Shown: one piece after another, positions 8,675-16,779 of the stretch
How the letters are laid out: the number at the start of each line of letters is the position of its first letter
Numbering within the stretch: position 1 is the first letter of the stretch
Source: UBA1568 sp964488025
Lineage (GTDB): Bacteria > Patescibacteriota > Minisyncoccia > Moranbacterales > UBA1568
NCBI GenBank assembly: GCA_964488025.1
Contig: CAZATJ010000007.1
Span: 1-43,100, forward strand
Direction: 5' to 3'
DNA: 43,100 nt
Translations under genes and position numbers: made by a program
Notes under the pieces: model-generated
What the model was told of the DNA's origin: nothing
The model's database searches: none
Seen by the model: only the letters and a program-made list of their open reading frames with translations

Positions 8675-8938
8675 TTCCATTACAGCTTAGGGTTGCCACA
8701 GGATGTTGTTGGTCTCGTATCTGTAGGGATCAGCCTGACTCCAGGAGCCGGAGATTTTTTTGTAGACCCCCAGATCCATATGATTTGTCCTGTTGTGATG
8801 TTACTACGATGTTTAAGAGGAGGATATTGTATAGTTGGTGTCTCTCACATTTACAATCAAGATAGACTCTGAAATACTGGAGACGTAGCATAAAAAAATA
8901 TTAAAAGTACTAAAATTAAACTTTTTTGATAAAAAATT

Positions 8939-9691
8939 ATGGAGTACAAGCATAAAAAAGTATTAGTAGTGGGCATAACGACAGTAGCTCTTGTGAGCTT
9001 ATTGTTGAGTCTGGCCCTGGGCATAGAGAGAATGGTTGGTGTATACGATAATCCAAAGAATGATGGCGTCCAGGTACTCAGCGTGCAAGATGAACAAAAA
9101 CAAGCCAAGCAAAAAACAATAGAGGAGAAGATCACTCAACTTTCTGATACGAAAGAGTGGCAGCTATTTACCAGTAGAAAGTGTGGCTTTTCTTTTCTTC
9201 ATCCTTCGGAGGCATCTATCAATAGCGGATGGCTGTTAGTGGATCCGCTTGATGCTTGTGAGCTCGGGGTTTACATTCGAGATGGATTTGTATCATCGGA
9301 ACACTTTAACTTTCATATCAGACCTCTGAGTACACCCGGGATCGATAAAGTTTTTAACCCGAAAGGATTTTCGGAAGATATTGTAAATAATTGGGACGCA
9401 AAGAAAATTGCTGAAGAACTTCTTGAGTTAAACAAAACCGTTCAGATTCCAAGATACAAGAAATTAGATCCTCAAATATCTGTTGAAGAGACTGTAGTAA
9501 GTGGGAAAAAGACATATAAGTTTTCCCTTACGGATGGGTATCTAAATTGGCATGGAGACCAGTCTGCACTTGATCGGAAAACCGACTTTGTGTATATCGC
9601 AGATAACAAAGGAAGAGTATACGAAATCACCTTCCCAAGTAGCGATAGACTTTCAGTACTCATTCTCGAAAGCTTAAAGTTTTCAAACTAG
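8939..9691 (+). CDS. membrane-anchored PsbP-like protein of unknown function
   Basis: A 250-residue protein with an N-terminal membrane helix (about residues 8-28), a short Gln/Lys/Glu-rich linker, and an extracytoplasmic domain starting CGFSFLHPSEASI and ending with GRVYEITFPSS and ILESLKFSN. This is the same pattern as each unit of the protein at 7504-8646, so the two are probably paralogs from local duplication. Two Cys (in RKCGFSF and DACELG) could form a disulfide. The function is unknown. Its end faces the M23 gene on the other strand. Confidence 0.72.
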   Translation: MEYKHKKVLVVGITTVALVSLLLSLALGIERMVGVYDNPKNDGVQVLSVQDEQKQAKQKTIEEKITQLSDTKEWQLFTSRKCGFSFLHPSEASINSGWLLVDPLDACELGVYIRDGFVSSEHFNFHIRPLSTPGIDKVFNPKGFSEDIVNNWDAKKIAEELLELNKTVQIPRYKKLDPQISVEETVVSGKKTYKFSLTDGYLNWHGDQSALDRKTDFVYIADNKGRVYEITFPSSDRLSVLILESLKFSN

Positions 9692-9704
9692 GGGAGCATC
9701 ATAG

Positions 9705-9745
9705 CAAAAGAAAAAACGCCTCCCGCATAATTCTGCAGGGAGGCG
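9705..9745 (-). terminator. rho-independent terminator of the M23 peptidase gene
   Basis: On the minus strand CGCCTCCC (from 9745 downward) pairs with GGGAGGCG (9724-9717) around a 13-base loop, and a run of six T followed by CTTTT comes next. It lies 11 bases after the stop of the minus-strand gene. The plus-strand side has no T-run, so it acts in one direction. Confidence 0.85.
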
Positions 9746-9755
9746 CATTTGTGCT

Positions 9756-11381
9756 TTACGGGATAGCGCCGAGATACTCAAACTTCACCGCATCCACCGT
9801 AATGGATTTGGACGCTTCGCCAGTGTTCCCTTCAAGGCTCACCATTGAGCTTCCGGCGGCGTAGAGGTCGTATGTCCCGATGTCTACCCAGCGATTCGAG
9901 CCTTGGGCGGCTGTGTACTGGTTCACGGTTTGGGAAGTGTAGGTCGTACCGTTACTGCTCACGGTGTATGTCGCACTCGTGCTGCTGGTATAGGTTGTGT
10001 CAGCGGGAACATATACCCACACCTTGTACCGGCCATCTTTCGGCAGTGTGGGTGACCAGCTGGCGGTTCCTGCAGCGTTGGTTCCTTTGCTGAAGATGAT
10101 GCCGCTGTAGCCGAGTTGCGGAGAGCCAGGATTGAAGTTTGCCCCTTGACGATTCCAGTTGCCGACCGAGCTTGATGAACCATCACAGTTGGGAGTGGTC
10201 GAGTTCAACTTGAAAGTGCCGGTGCATTCGTAGGGGTGCACAATCAAGCTGAAAATGGTTGATTGGGACGAGTACCACCCATTGTTGATCAGTTCTGAGG
10301 GATCAACTCTGGTGTTGATTCCAGACCAAGCGTACGGACTATCTGTTCGGTAGCTATTAGGATCACTCTTTCGAATTTCAAAGTGCAGGTGGGATCCGTA
10401 CTGGCCATCACCTGTCCCTACCTGCCCAACGGGTGCACCCTTCAGAACGGGGTCTCCTACCACTCCTACTAAATCAAGCGCCGAGTTGTAGCCTGTTTGG
10501 CCGGATTTCAACATATGGGCATACATCGCGTAGACCGTGGTCAGGAGCTCCCCAGTACCGGTGAGGAAGTACTTACCGGCAGGCGCGTCGTGTTGGATGA
10601 GGATAGTCTTTCCCCAGCCATCCGAGCCATTTCCCAAATCGATTTTCTTGATGGTGCCATCCAATATAGCGTATAGCGCTTCGCCGAGATCATCGCTTCC
10701 ACTTCCCTTGTTCCAGTCTTCGGCCACATGCGGAACACCATTGGTGTTGTTAAGCGACCCGTAGCTTTGTTTGTTAGCACTCCATCCATTTGGATTGGAC
10801 AGAGAATACCCGATAGGGTACCTCGGTTTCTCTGGAGAAAGGAGTTCATCCGCTGTCCACGTTCCCCAGTCAGCATAGGGGCTTGTGAACGTGTAGGGCA
10901 GGGTTCCCCAGGCAGAGTCCTTGGTGTACAGATCGAAGTTGTGGTTGAGGATGGCATTGGCCTCATCTGGCCTGAGACTGGGGGCGCCCTGGGTGTAAGT
11001 AGTTTCGAATTCAGGCGTGGTGTTCCAGGTACATACGCCGTTGTTGTTGTACATGTCGAAAGACAGCTGGTGTGACCCGTTTGGTTGGGTGTTGAAGCCA
11101 GGGACACTTCCGGGATAGGTACGGACCAAGGAGTAGTAATTGTCCGAATTTGGCCAGCCCGCCGCCGTCATCTCCGAAGAGACAAAATACAGGGTGTGGG
11201 TATTGCTGCAGGTATCGAAGTCCCCACGACTGATAACGATGTAACGGTCATAGGTCGTACCGTTGTAGGTGTACGGTACTGCCTGTGGCAGACCACCGCC
11301 ATAGGTGTTGGCCAAAGCGTTGCCACCGATAAACAGGCAAGCGAGGATGAATCCCATCAACGCTGAAACAATCTTTCTCAT
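9756..11381 (-). CDS. secreted M23 (LytM) endopeptidase with C-terminal golvesin-like domain
   Basis: A 541-residue exported protein. The start is ATG at 11381, preceded on the minus strand by GGAGA eight bases away, and gives a good signal peptide (MRKIVSALMGFILACLFIGG, cleavage after ALA). The middle is an M23 metallopeptidase: the first zinc ligands are in GVPHVAEDW and the second in GSHLHFEIR. M23 enzymes cut peptide cross-links in peptidoglycan. The last 130 residues (YKVWVYVPADTTYTSS, RWVDIGTYDLYAAG, VDAVKFEYLG) resemble the golvesin/xanthan-lyase carbohydrate-binding domain. An upstream ATG at 11420 would bury the signal peptide. It may remodel its own wall or attack a host or neighbour. 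Confidence 0.88.
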   Translation of the reverse strand: MRKIVSALMGFILACLFIGGNALANTYGGGLPQAVPYTYNGTTYDRYIVISRGDFDTCSNTHTLYFVSSEMTAAGWPNSDNYYSLVRTYPGSVPGFNTQPNGSHQLSFDMYNNNGVCTWNTTPEFETTYTQGAPSLRPDEANAILNHNFDLYTKDSAWGTLPYTFTSPYADWGTWTADELLSPEKPRYPIGYSLSNPNGWSANKQSYGSLNNTNGVPHVAEDWNKGSGSDDLGEALYAILDGTIKKIDLGNGSDGWGKTILIQHDAPAGKYFLTGTGELLTTVYAMYAHMLKSGQTGYNSALDLVGVVGDPVLKGAPVGQVGTGDGQYGSHLHFEIRKSDPNSYRTDSPYAWSGINTRVDPSELINNGWYSSQSTIFSLIVHPYECTGTFKLNSTTPNCDGSSSSVGNWNRQGANFNPGSPQLGYSGIIFSKGTNAAGTASWSPTLPKDGRYKVWVYVPADTTYTSSTSATYTVSSNGTTYTSQTVNQYTAAQGSNRWVDIGTYDLYAAGSSMVSLEGNTGEASKSITVDAVKFEYLGAIP

Positions 11382-11500
11382 CGCGTTCTCCAAAGTTTCA
11401 AAGAGTTTTCGTTTACACAATGACTGATTTTTTAACGCATAGCGCTCCTGGTTGTTAAAGAATGCTGTCAGGTTAGCAAAAAAAAAAACAGAGCTGTCAA

Positions 11501-11529
11501 TTGTGGGAAATGATGTTTTCCTTTAGAAT
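11501..11529 (+). promoter_or_regulatory. recJ promoter
   Basis: TTGTGG (11501-11506), a 17-base spacer and TAGAAT (11524-11529). The start of transcription would be about 11536, 25 bases before the ATG at 11561. This supports 11561 over the upstream in-frame TTG at 11501, which would lie inside the -35 box. Confidence 0.5.
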
Positions 11530-11560
11530 TGGAAGATATTGTTTTTCCTTCATCTTTCTT

Positions 11561-13264
11561 ATGCCACAGTGGAAGTATAAAATTGAAAAACTGCCCGAGA
11601 GTACAGGACAGGAAGAGCTCCATCCGGTGACGGAGGCTCTGCTTGTGAATCGCGGTTACCTGACCAAGGAGACTCGCGAGCTGTTCTTGTCGCCCAATTT
11701 CGATCGTGACATCCATGACCCGTTTTTGTTTCTCGAGATGGAAAAAATCGTGACGCGCATCGGCGAGGCACGGAAGGGCCTGGAGACTGTTGGCGTCTTC
11801 GGCGACTTCGATGCTGACGGTGTGACATCGTCGGTCATTATCCGCGAAGCCCTTCAGGCGGTCGGGGTGCCAGTCGAGGTGTATTTGCCGGAAAAGGTAA
11901 ACGAAGGGCATGGGTTCAATGCGCTCGCCGTTGATTTTTTTGAGAGCAAGGGGATTAAGCTCGTACTGACGCTCGATTGCGGCATTATGAACCATGACGT
12001 CATTCTCGAAGCGAAACGTCGGGGGATAGCTACCATCGTCATCGATCATCACCATGTGCCAGAAGTGATGCCCGAAGCCTATGCCATCATCAATCCGAAA
12101 GTGCCGACCGAAACCTATCCGTTTCGCGAACTGTGCGGAGCCGGAACGAGCTTCAAGGTGGCGCAGGCACTGTATCAACGCTATCTTCCGAAAGAAGTGG
12201 AGCAATTGAAATGGCTCCTCGATGTGGTGGCGGTGGGGACAGTGGCTGATGTCATGCCACTTATCGGCGAGAACCGCTGTATCGTGAAGTATGGCCTTAT
12301 CGTTTTGTCTAAAACGAAGCGGGTCGGATTTCAGGAAATGTTTTCGGTAGGGAGGATGCTGATTGATGAGGAACATACCCCGGACGCTCATATGATTGGG
12401 TTTCAGATCGCGCCGCGAATTAACGCGGCTTCACGGATGGCTCATGCCATGCTGGCCCACCAGTTGCTTATGGAACGCGATCAGGCCGAAGCCCGGGTGC
12501 TTGCACTCGAGCTTGAGGACTGCAATGTCAGGCGGCAGAAGGTGAGCGCCGAAGTGACGGATCGGGTGCGGAAGATTGCCATTGAAAAATTTTTCGACAA
12601 GAAATTTATTTTTGCCGTAGATGAACATTTCCCGTATGGCGTGGTGGGGCTGATTGCCGGACGTATCGCCCGGGAATTCAACAAACCGACCTGCGTCATG
12701 ACCAAGGGTGAGACGACGAGCACTGGATCATTTCGCAGTATTCCAGAACTCAATATCATCGAAGTCATCGAGGAATGTGGCACGATGCTCGAAAAATATG
12801 GTGGCCACGCCCAGGCGGCTGGAATGACTATTCGTAATGACCGCATGGAGGCATTTTATGAAAAATTCAATGCTTTGGTAGAAAAGAAACTGGCCAAAGT
12901 GGTCACTGAGCCGGAACAGTGGATCGATGTCGTTCTGCGGCCGGAGCATATTACGTCGAAACTCTATCGTGACCTTGTGGCATTCGCGCCGTTCGGCGAG
13001 GGCAATCCAGAGCCGGTCTTTGCTCTCGAGAATATGGTGGTGCGCGAGGCGCGGTTGGTCGGAAACGGGAGCAAACATCTGAAACTTTCCCTTGTTCCGC
13101 AGGGCGGGATCAAATGTTTCGACGCTATTGGTTTTTCCTTTGGGGTTAATTTTCCGGATCTCAAGGAAAATGATATTCTGGATGTCGCCTTTACCCTCGC
13201 TGAAAATACCTGGAACGGTTCGACTTCACTTCAGCTAAAATTGGTGGATATGAGGCAGAAGTGA
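11561..13264 (+). CDS. recJ: single-stranded-DNA exonuclease RecJ
   Basis: A 567-residue RecJ, near the 577 of E. coli. It degrades single-stranded DNA 5' to 3' in recombination and mismatch or base-excision repair, using two metal ions. The DHH phosphoesterase motifs are visible: DFDADG at 82-87, a TLDCG block near 137, the name-giving DHH at 162-164, then APRINAASRM. The DHHA1 domain carries GGHAQAAGM, and an OB-fold follows (FGEGNPEPVF and later). The start at 11561 gives MPQWKYKIEKL, which matches the family's N-terminus. Confidence 0.95.
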   Translation: MPQWKYKIEKLPESTGQEELHPVTEALLVNRGYLTKETRELFLSPNFDRDIHDPFLFLEMEKIVTRIGEARKGLETVGVFGDFDADGVTSSVIIREALQAVGVPVEVYLPEKVNEGHGFNALAVDFFESKGIKLVLTLDCGIMNHDVILEAKRRGIATIVIDHHHVPEVMPEAYAIINPKVPTETYPFRELCGAGTSFKVAQALYQRYLPKEVEQLKWLLDVVAVGTVADVMPLIGENRCIVKYGLIVLSKTKRVGFQEMFSVGRMLIDEEHTPDAHMIGFQIAPRINAASRMAHAMLAHQLLMERDQAEARVLALELEDCNVRRQKVSAEVTDRVRKIAIEKFFDKKFIFAVDEHFPYGVVGLIAGRIAREFNKPTCVMTKGETTSTGSFRSIPELNIIEVIEECGTMLEKYGGHAQAAGMTIRNDRMEAFYEKFNALVEKKLAKVVTEPEQWIDVVLRPEHITSKLYRDLVAFAPFGEGNPEPVFALENMVVREARLVGNGSKHLKLSLVPQGGIKCFDAIGFSFGVNFPDLKENDILDVAFTLAENTWNGSTSLQLKLVDMRQK

Positions 13265-13363
13265 CCACTCTTTTTTTGGTGAGTGGAATACATCTATCAT
13301 TCTTATGCGGTCGTCTGTGAAATGATAGATGAAGTTTCTCGATGTGTACGATTCAGCCTTCTC

Positions 13364-13372
13364 TGTTATAAT
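13364..13372 (+). promoter_or_regulatory. extended -10 promoter of rnhA, leaderless arrangement
   Basis: TGTTATAAT forms an extended -10 (TG at 13364-13365, TATAAT at 13367-13372). Six bases then lead to the ATG at 13379, so transcription should start at about the ATG. The -35 position (GTGTAC at 13344-13349) is weak, as is common with extended -10 promoters. Confidence 0.6.
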
Positions 13373-13378
13373 GAAGAT

Positions 13379-13807
13379 ATGGAAAAAATAGTCATGTACA
13401 GCGACGGGGGGTCGCGGGGCAATCCGGGACCGGCGGCTTTGGGCGTCTCTATCGAGACCCTCGACGTTCATTTTGGTGAATTTTTGGGAACCAAAACCAA
13501 CAACGAGGCCGAATATGCAGCCATTGTCGCTGGGCTGAAAAAAATTAAAGCACTGATTGGCAAAGAAAAAGCCAAGAAGGCTAAAATTGAATGTCGGATG
13601 GATTCGGAATTGGCCTGCCGTCAGCTCAATCATATCTACAAGATTGAAAATGAAAAACTCCAGCCGTTCTTTTTCCAAGTTTGGAATTTGATGCTCGATT
13701 TCGCGGAAGTGAAATTCGTCCATGTACGTCGTGAACACAATGTCCGGGCCGATGCTGAGGCCAACAAAGCGATGGACCAGGCCGCTCAACAAAAAACTCT
13801 TCTGTAA
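13379..13807 (+). CDS. rnhA: ribonuclease HI
   Basis: A 142-residue RNase H type 1 that cuts the RNA strand of RNA-DNA hybrids (R-loops, Okazaki primers). The four acidic metal ligands are in place: Asp9 (YSDGGSRGNPG), Glu45 (NNEAEYAA), Asp75 (RMDSELACRQL) and Asp125 (NVRADAEAN). It lacks the basic protrusion of the E. coli enzyme and looks like the shorter archaeal/Bacillus YpdQ-type. The in-frame ATG at 13283 would add 32 unrelated residues and read through the promoter, so 13379 is preferred. Confidence 0.93.
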   Translation: MEKIVMYSDGGSRGNPGPAALGVSIETLDVHFGEFLGTKTNNEAEYAAIVAGLKKIKALIGKEKAKKAKIECRMDSELACRQLNHIYKIENEKLQPFFFQVWNLMLDFAEVKFVHVRREHNVRADAEANKAMDQAAQQKTLL

Positions 13808-13811
13808 TACT

Positions 13812-14813
13812 ATGTTTCGAAAAAGAAATATCATCCTCGCGCTCATCCTGCTCGTTATTATCGGTGGTGGGTATTATTATTTTACTCATCGATCGACCGG
13901 GGAAATGGTGCAGACGGAAACGGTACGCCGGGGCGATGTGTCGGAGACTGTGAGTGTCACCGGAGAGCTGATTCCAGAAGAGTATGCTGATCTTTCTTTT
14001 CTTGGGGCAGGAACTCTGGATGCCGTTTTGGTACAGGCAGGAGATTCGGTCGAGAAGGGGCAGAAAATCGCTTCCTTGGATCGTGGAGTCTTATACTCGC
14101 AATTGAAGGACGCCCGAATTACCGCGGCTATTGCTGAGCAGAGCGAACAGCTTATCTTGCGGAATCGTACCAACTTCGCCCCGGAAGAACGGGCGGCCAA
14201 AAAATTAGCTTCCGAACAGGCGCGGGAACGGGTGCGGACACTGTTGGCACAGATGAAAGAAAGTGTTTTGACAGCTCCGATGAATGGGCAGATTTCGCGG
14301 TTTGACGCGCGGGTTGGTGAAACTGTGACACTCGGTCAGGTGATTGCTCGGGTTATCAGACCAGGGGCCTACGTGCTTGAGTCACGGGTGCCAGAATCGG
14401 ATATCGCCAAAATTACGCTCGGAATGAAAGCGAAAATCACTTTTGACTCCCTCTCTCTGGACGATATTTTCGAGGGCGAAGTGCAAAGCATCGATCAGGC
14501 GGCGACCGTGGTGCAGGATGTTGTCTCCTACAAGGTGAAGTTTCGTCTGATGCGTATGGATGAACGATTGAGGGAGGGTATGACGGGGAATATCGATATC
14601 GAAACTGCCAAACGTACCGGCGTATTGTGGGTACCTTATCGGGCCTTGACCAAAGAAGGAGCCAAAACATTCGCCGAAGTAAAACAGGCTGATCAGGGGT
14701 TTAAAAAAGTAGAGGTCACGACCGGACTGGAGGGTGATGAGGGGACGATTGAGGTAAAATCAGGGCTGAAGGAAGGTGATGAGGTAACGATTGGAGCCAC
14801 TCAAAAGAAATGA
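13812..14813 (+). CDS. macA: MacA/HlyD-type periplasmic adaptor of an ABC exporter
   Basis: A 333-residue membrane-fusion protein: one N-terminal membrane helix (about residues 6-22), a biotinyl-lipoyl-like hammerhead split by a short helical hairpin (first half LDAVLVQAGDSVEKGQKIASLD, second half SVLTAPMNGQISRFDARVGETV), then a beta barrel. It starts five bases after rnhA, and its stop overlaps the ATPase start as ATGA. In diderms MacA links MacB to TolC. No outer-membrane channel is expected here, so it probably acts as an extracytoplasmic substrate or lipid guide, as in Gram-positive homologs. Confidence 0.88.
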   Translation: MFRKRNIILALILLVIIGGGYYYFTHRSTGEMVQTETVRRGDVSETVSVTGELIPEEYADLSFLGAGTLDAVLVQAGDSVEKGQKIASLDRGVLYSQLKDARITAAIAEQSEQLILRNRTNFAPEERAAKKLASEQARERVRTLLAQMKESVLTAPMNGQISRFDARVGETVTLGQVIARVIRPGAYVLESRVPESDIAKITLGMKAKITFDSLSLDDIFEGEVQSIDQAATVVQDVVSYKVKFRLMRMDERLREGMTGNIDIETAKRTGVLWVPYRALTKEGAKTFAEVKQADQGFKKVEVTTGLEGDEGTIEVKSGLKEGDEVTIGATQKK

Positions 14814-15532
14814 GCTTAATCCAAGTCCACAATCTTGAGAAGATCTATGATAGTGAGGGTGTACAGACACGAGCTTTGATTGGTGCCAGTTTCGTTATCG
14901 AAAGAGGCGAATTCATTTCTATTATGGGTCCATCGGGGTCTGGAAAATCAACCCTGATGCAAGTGCTAGGATTGCTTGATCGGGCGTCTGGCGGGAGCTA
15001 TCTGCTCGATGGCAGGGATGTGACCAGGTTTTCCGATGATGAATTGGCTCGCCTTCGTAATAAGAAGATTGGCTTCATTTTCCAGGCATTTAATCTTTTG
15101 CCGAAGACAACCGTTTCAGAAAATGTCGAACTCCCGTTGCTGTATGATGATCAGGGAGAATCGAATAATGAGGTACGCGTGAAAGCGGCCCTTGAGGCAG
15201 TCGGTATGTCGTATCGAGCCGATTATTTGTCGAACCAGCTTTCGGGCGGTGAAAAACAGCGGGTCGCGATTGCTCGGGCACTGGTGAATGATCCGGAAAT
15301 TATTTTTGCCGATGAGCCGACTGGTAATCTTGATTCCAAATCGGGGCTTCAGGTTATGACTATTCTTCAAAAGCTGAATGCCACCGGGTGTACGATTATT
15401 CTCGTGACACACGAGACATCAACAGCTGAACATGCCAAACGTATTCTCCGCATGGTGGATGGAGAGATTGTGTCTGATGAACCAGTGAGTCATCGTCGCT
15501 TTGCTACGGCCGAAGCCGGGCTCTTGAAGTAA
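14810..15532 (+). CDS. macB: MacB-type ABC exporter ATPase (LolD/MacB family)
   Basis: A 240-residue ABC ATPase with Walker A GPSGSGKST at residues 40-48, Q-loop in IFQAFNLLP, signature LSGGEKQRVAIARAL, Walker B IIFADEPTGNLD and the switch His in LVTHE. The sequence belongs to the MacB/LolD/FtsE-like (type VII) exporters, which drive mechanotransmission rather than passage through the membrane. It overlaps the adaptor gene by four bases. Both permeases that follow are candidates for its dimer partners. Confidence 0.95.
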   Translation: MSLIQVHNLEKIYDSEGVQTRALIGASFVIERGEFISIMGPSGSGKSTLMQVLGLLDRASGGSYLLDGRDVTRFSDDELARLRNKKIGFIFQAFNLLPKTTVSENVELPLLYDDQGESNNEVRVKAALEAVGMSYRADYLSNQLSGGEKQRVAIARALVNDPEIIFADEPTGNLDSKSGLQVMTILQKLNATGCTIILVTHETSTAEHAKRILRMVDGEIVSDEPVSHRRFATAEAGLLK

Positions 15533-15534
15533 GT

Positions 15535-16776
15535 ATGAAATTTTCCGATCCGATTAAAATAACTTATCGATCACTGACGGCGTCCAAATTGCGGTTTTTT
15601 TTGACGGTGCTGGGAGTGGTCATCGGGGTGGCGGCGGTCATCATGGTTATGGCCATCGGAGCGAGTGCTCAGAAATTGGTATTATCACAGGTGGAAAGTG
15701 TCGGTTCCAATCTGGTAGCCGTGCTACCCGGCGCATCAGAGGAGAAGGGGCCTCCAGCATCCGCACTCGGAATCATAACGACAACACTCAAGAATGATGA
15801 TTTGAAGGCGCTTCGTGAACGGCGTAATGTCCCGCACCTTACTGCGGTTTCGGGTTATGTGAGCGGTTCAGCGACGGTCGAATCAGGGGCGGAATCTTTT
15901 GAAGCGAGTTTCCAGGGAGTGTCTCCGGAAATGATTGAAGTAGAAAATATCACCGTGGCCAAGGGGCGTTTTTTCTTTGCCGAGGAAGAATCTGATCTCT
16001 CTCGCGTCGTGGTGTTGGGAGCAGGTCGAGCCAGAGACCTCTTTCCTGATCGTGATCCCATCGGTGAGATTGTGACCATCAAAAAGAATCCTTTCAAAGT
16101 CATTGGCGTCCTCGAGGAGCGTGGATCTGCGGCTTTCTCTAATCCTGACACCCTTATTTTTGTACCACTGGAGACGGCTCAGAAAATTCTTCTCGGTATC
16201 AATTATCTCAATTTCATTCGCGGAAAAGTGGATAGCCCGAACAATATCGAACGGACGATGGCGGATATGGCGCTTCTCCTGCGGGATCGCCATAATCTTG
16301 AAGAAAATGAAGAGTCTGATTTTTCAGTGCGGAGTACCAAAGCGGCACTCGGTATCCTAACCACGATCACTGACGTACTTAAATATTTTCTTATCGCTAT
16401 CGCTTCTATATCATTGCTCGTCGGCGGTATCGGTATCATGAATTCCATGCTGATTTCGGTTTCACAGCGTATTCGTGAAATCGGACTCCGCAAAGCGGTC
16501 GGGGCCCGGCCGATCCATATTATTACGCAATTTCTCATTGAGTCATCGCTTATCACGCTCATTGGTGGTTGTATCGGAATTCTTTTTGGAATTTTTATTG
16601 CTTATTTGGCGGCGCTCATCATTCCGCGCTTTGGCTATGAATGGCAGTTCCTGGTCCCGCTCTCTTCGGTCGTAATCGGTTTTACGGTATCACTCGTGAT
16701 CGGTATAACGTTTGGTCTGTATCCCGCCTTTAAAGCTTCCAAAGTCAGTCCTATGGAAGCGCTCCGCTATGAATAA
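15535..16776 (+). CDS. MacB-type ABC permease 1 (MacB_PCD plus FtsX domain)
   Basis: A 413-residue permease with one N-terminal helix (about residues 20-42), a large extracytoplasmic domain of about 230 residues, and three C-terminal helices with the FtsX/MacB signature (GGIGIMNSMLISVSQRIREIGLRKAVGA). It contains no ATPase domain, unlike E. coli MacB, where both are fused. It starts three bases after the ATPase gene. Its close paralog follows after four bases, so the transporter may be a heterodimer of permeases. Substrate unknown. Confidence 0.93.
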   Translation: MKFSDPIKITYRSLTASKLRFFLTVLGVVIGVAAVIMVMAIGASAQKLVLSQVESVGSNLVAVLPGASEEKGPPASALGIITTTLKNDDLKALRERRNVPHLTAVSGYVSGSATVESGAESFEASFQGVSPEMIEVENITVAKGRFFFAEEESDLSRVVVLGAGRARDLFPDRDPIGEIVTIKKNPFKVIGVLEERGSAAFSNPDTLIFVPLETAQKILLGINYLNFIRGKVDSPNNIERTMADMALLLRDRHNLEENEESDFSVRSTKAALGILTTITDVLKYFLIAIASISLLVGGIGIMNSMLISVSQRIREIGLRKAVGARPIHIITQFLIESSLITLIGGCIGILFGIFIAYLAALIIPRFGYEWQFLVPLSSVVIGFTVSLVIGITFGLYPAFKASKVSPMEALRYE

Positions 16777-16779
16777 CCT

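Noticed and set aside
8653..8865. 70-codon frame after the first PsbP-like gene
   Set aside because: The translation is Cys/Arg-rich and of random type, with no ribosome site; it starts inside a hairpin.
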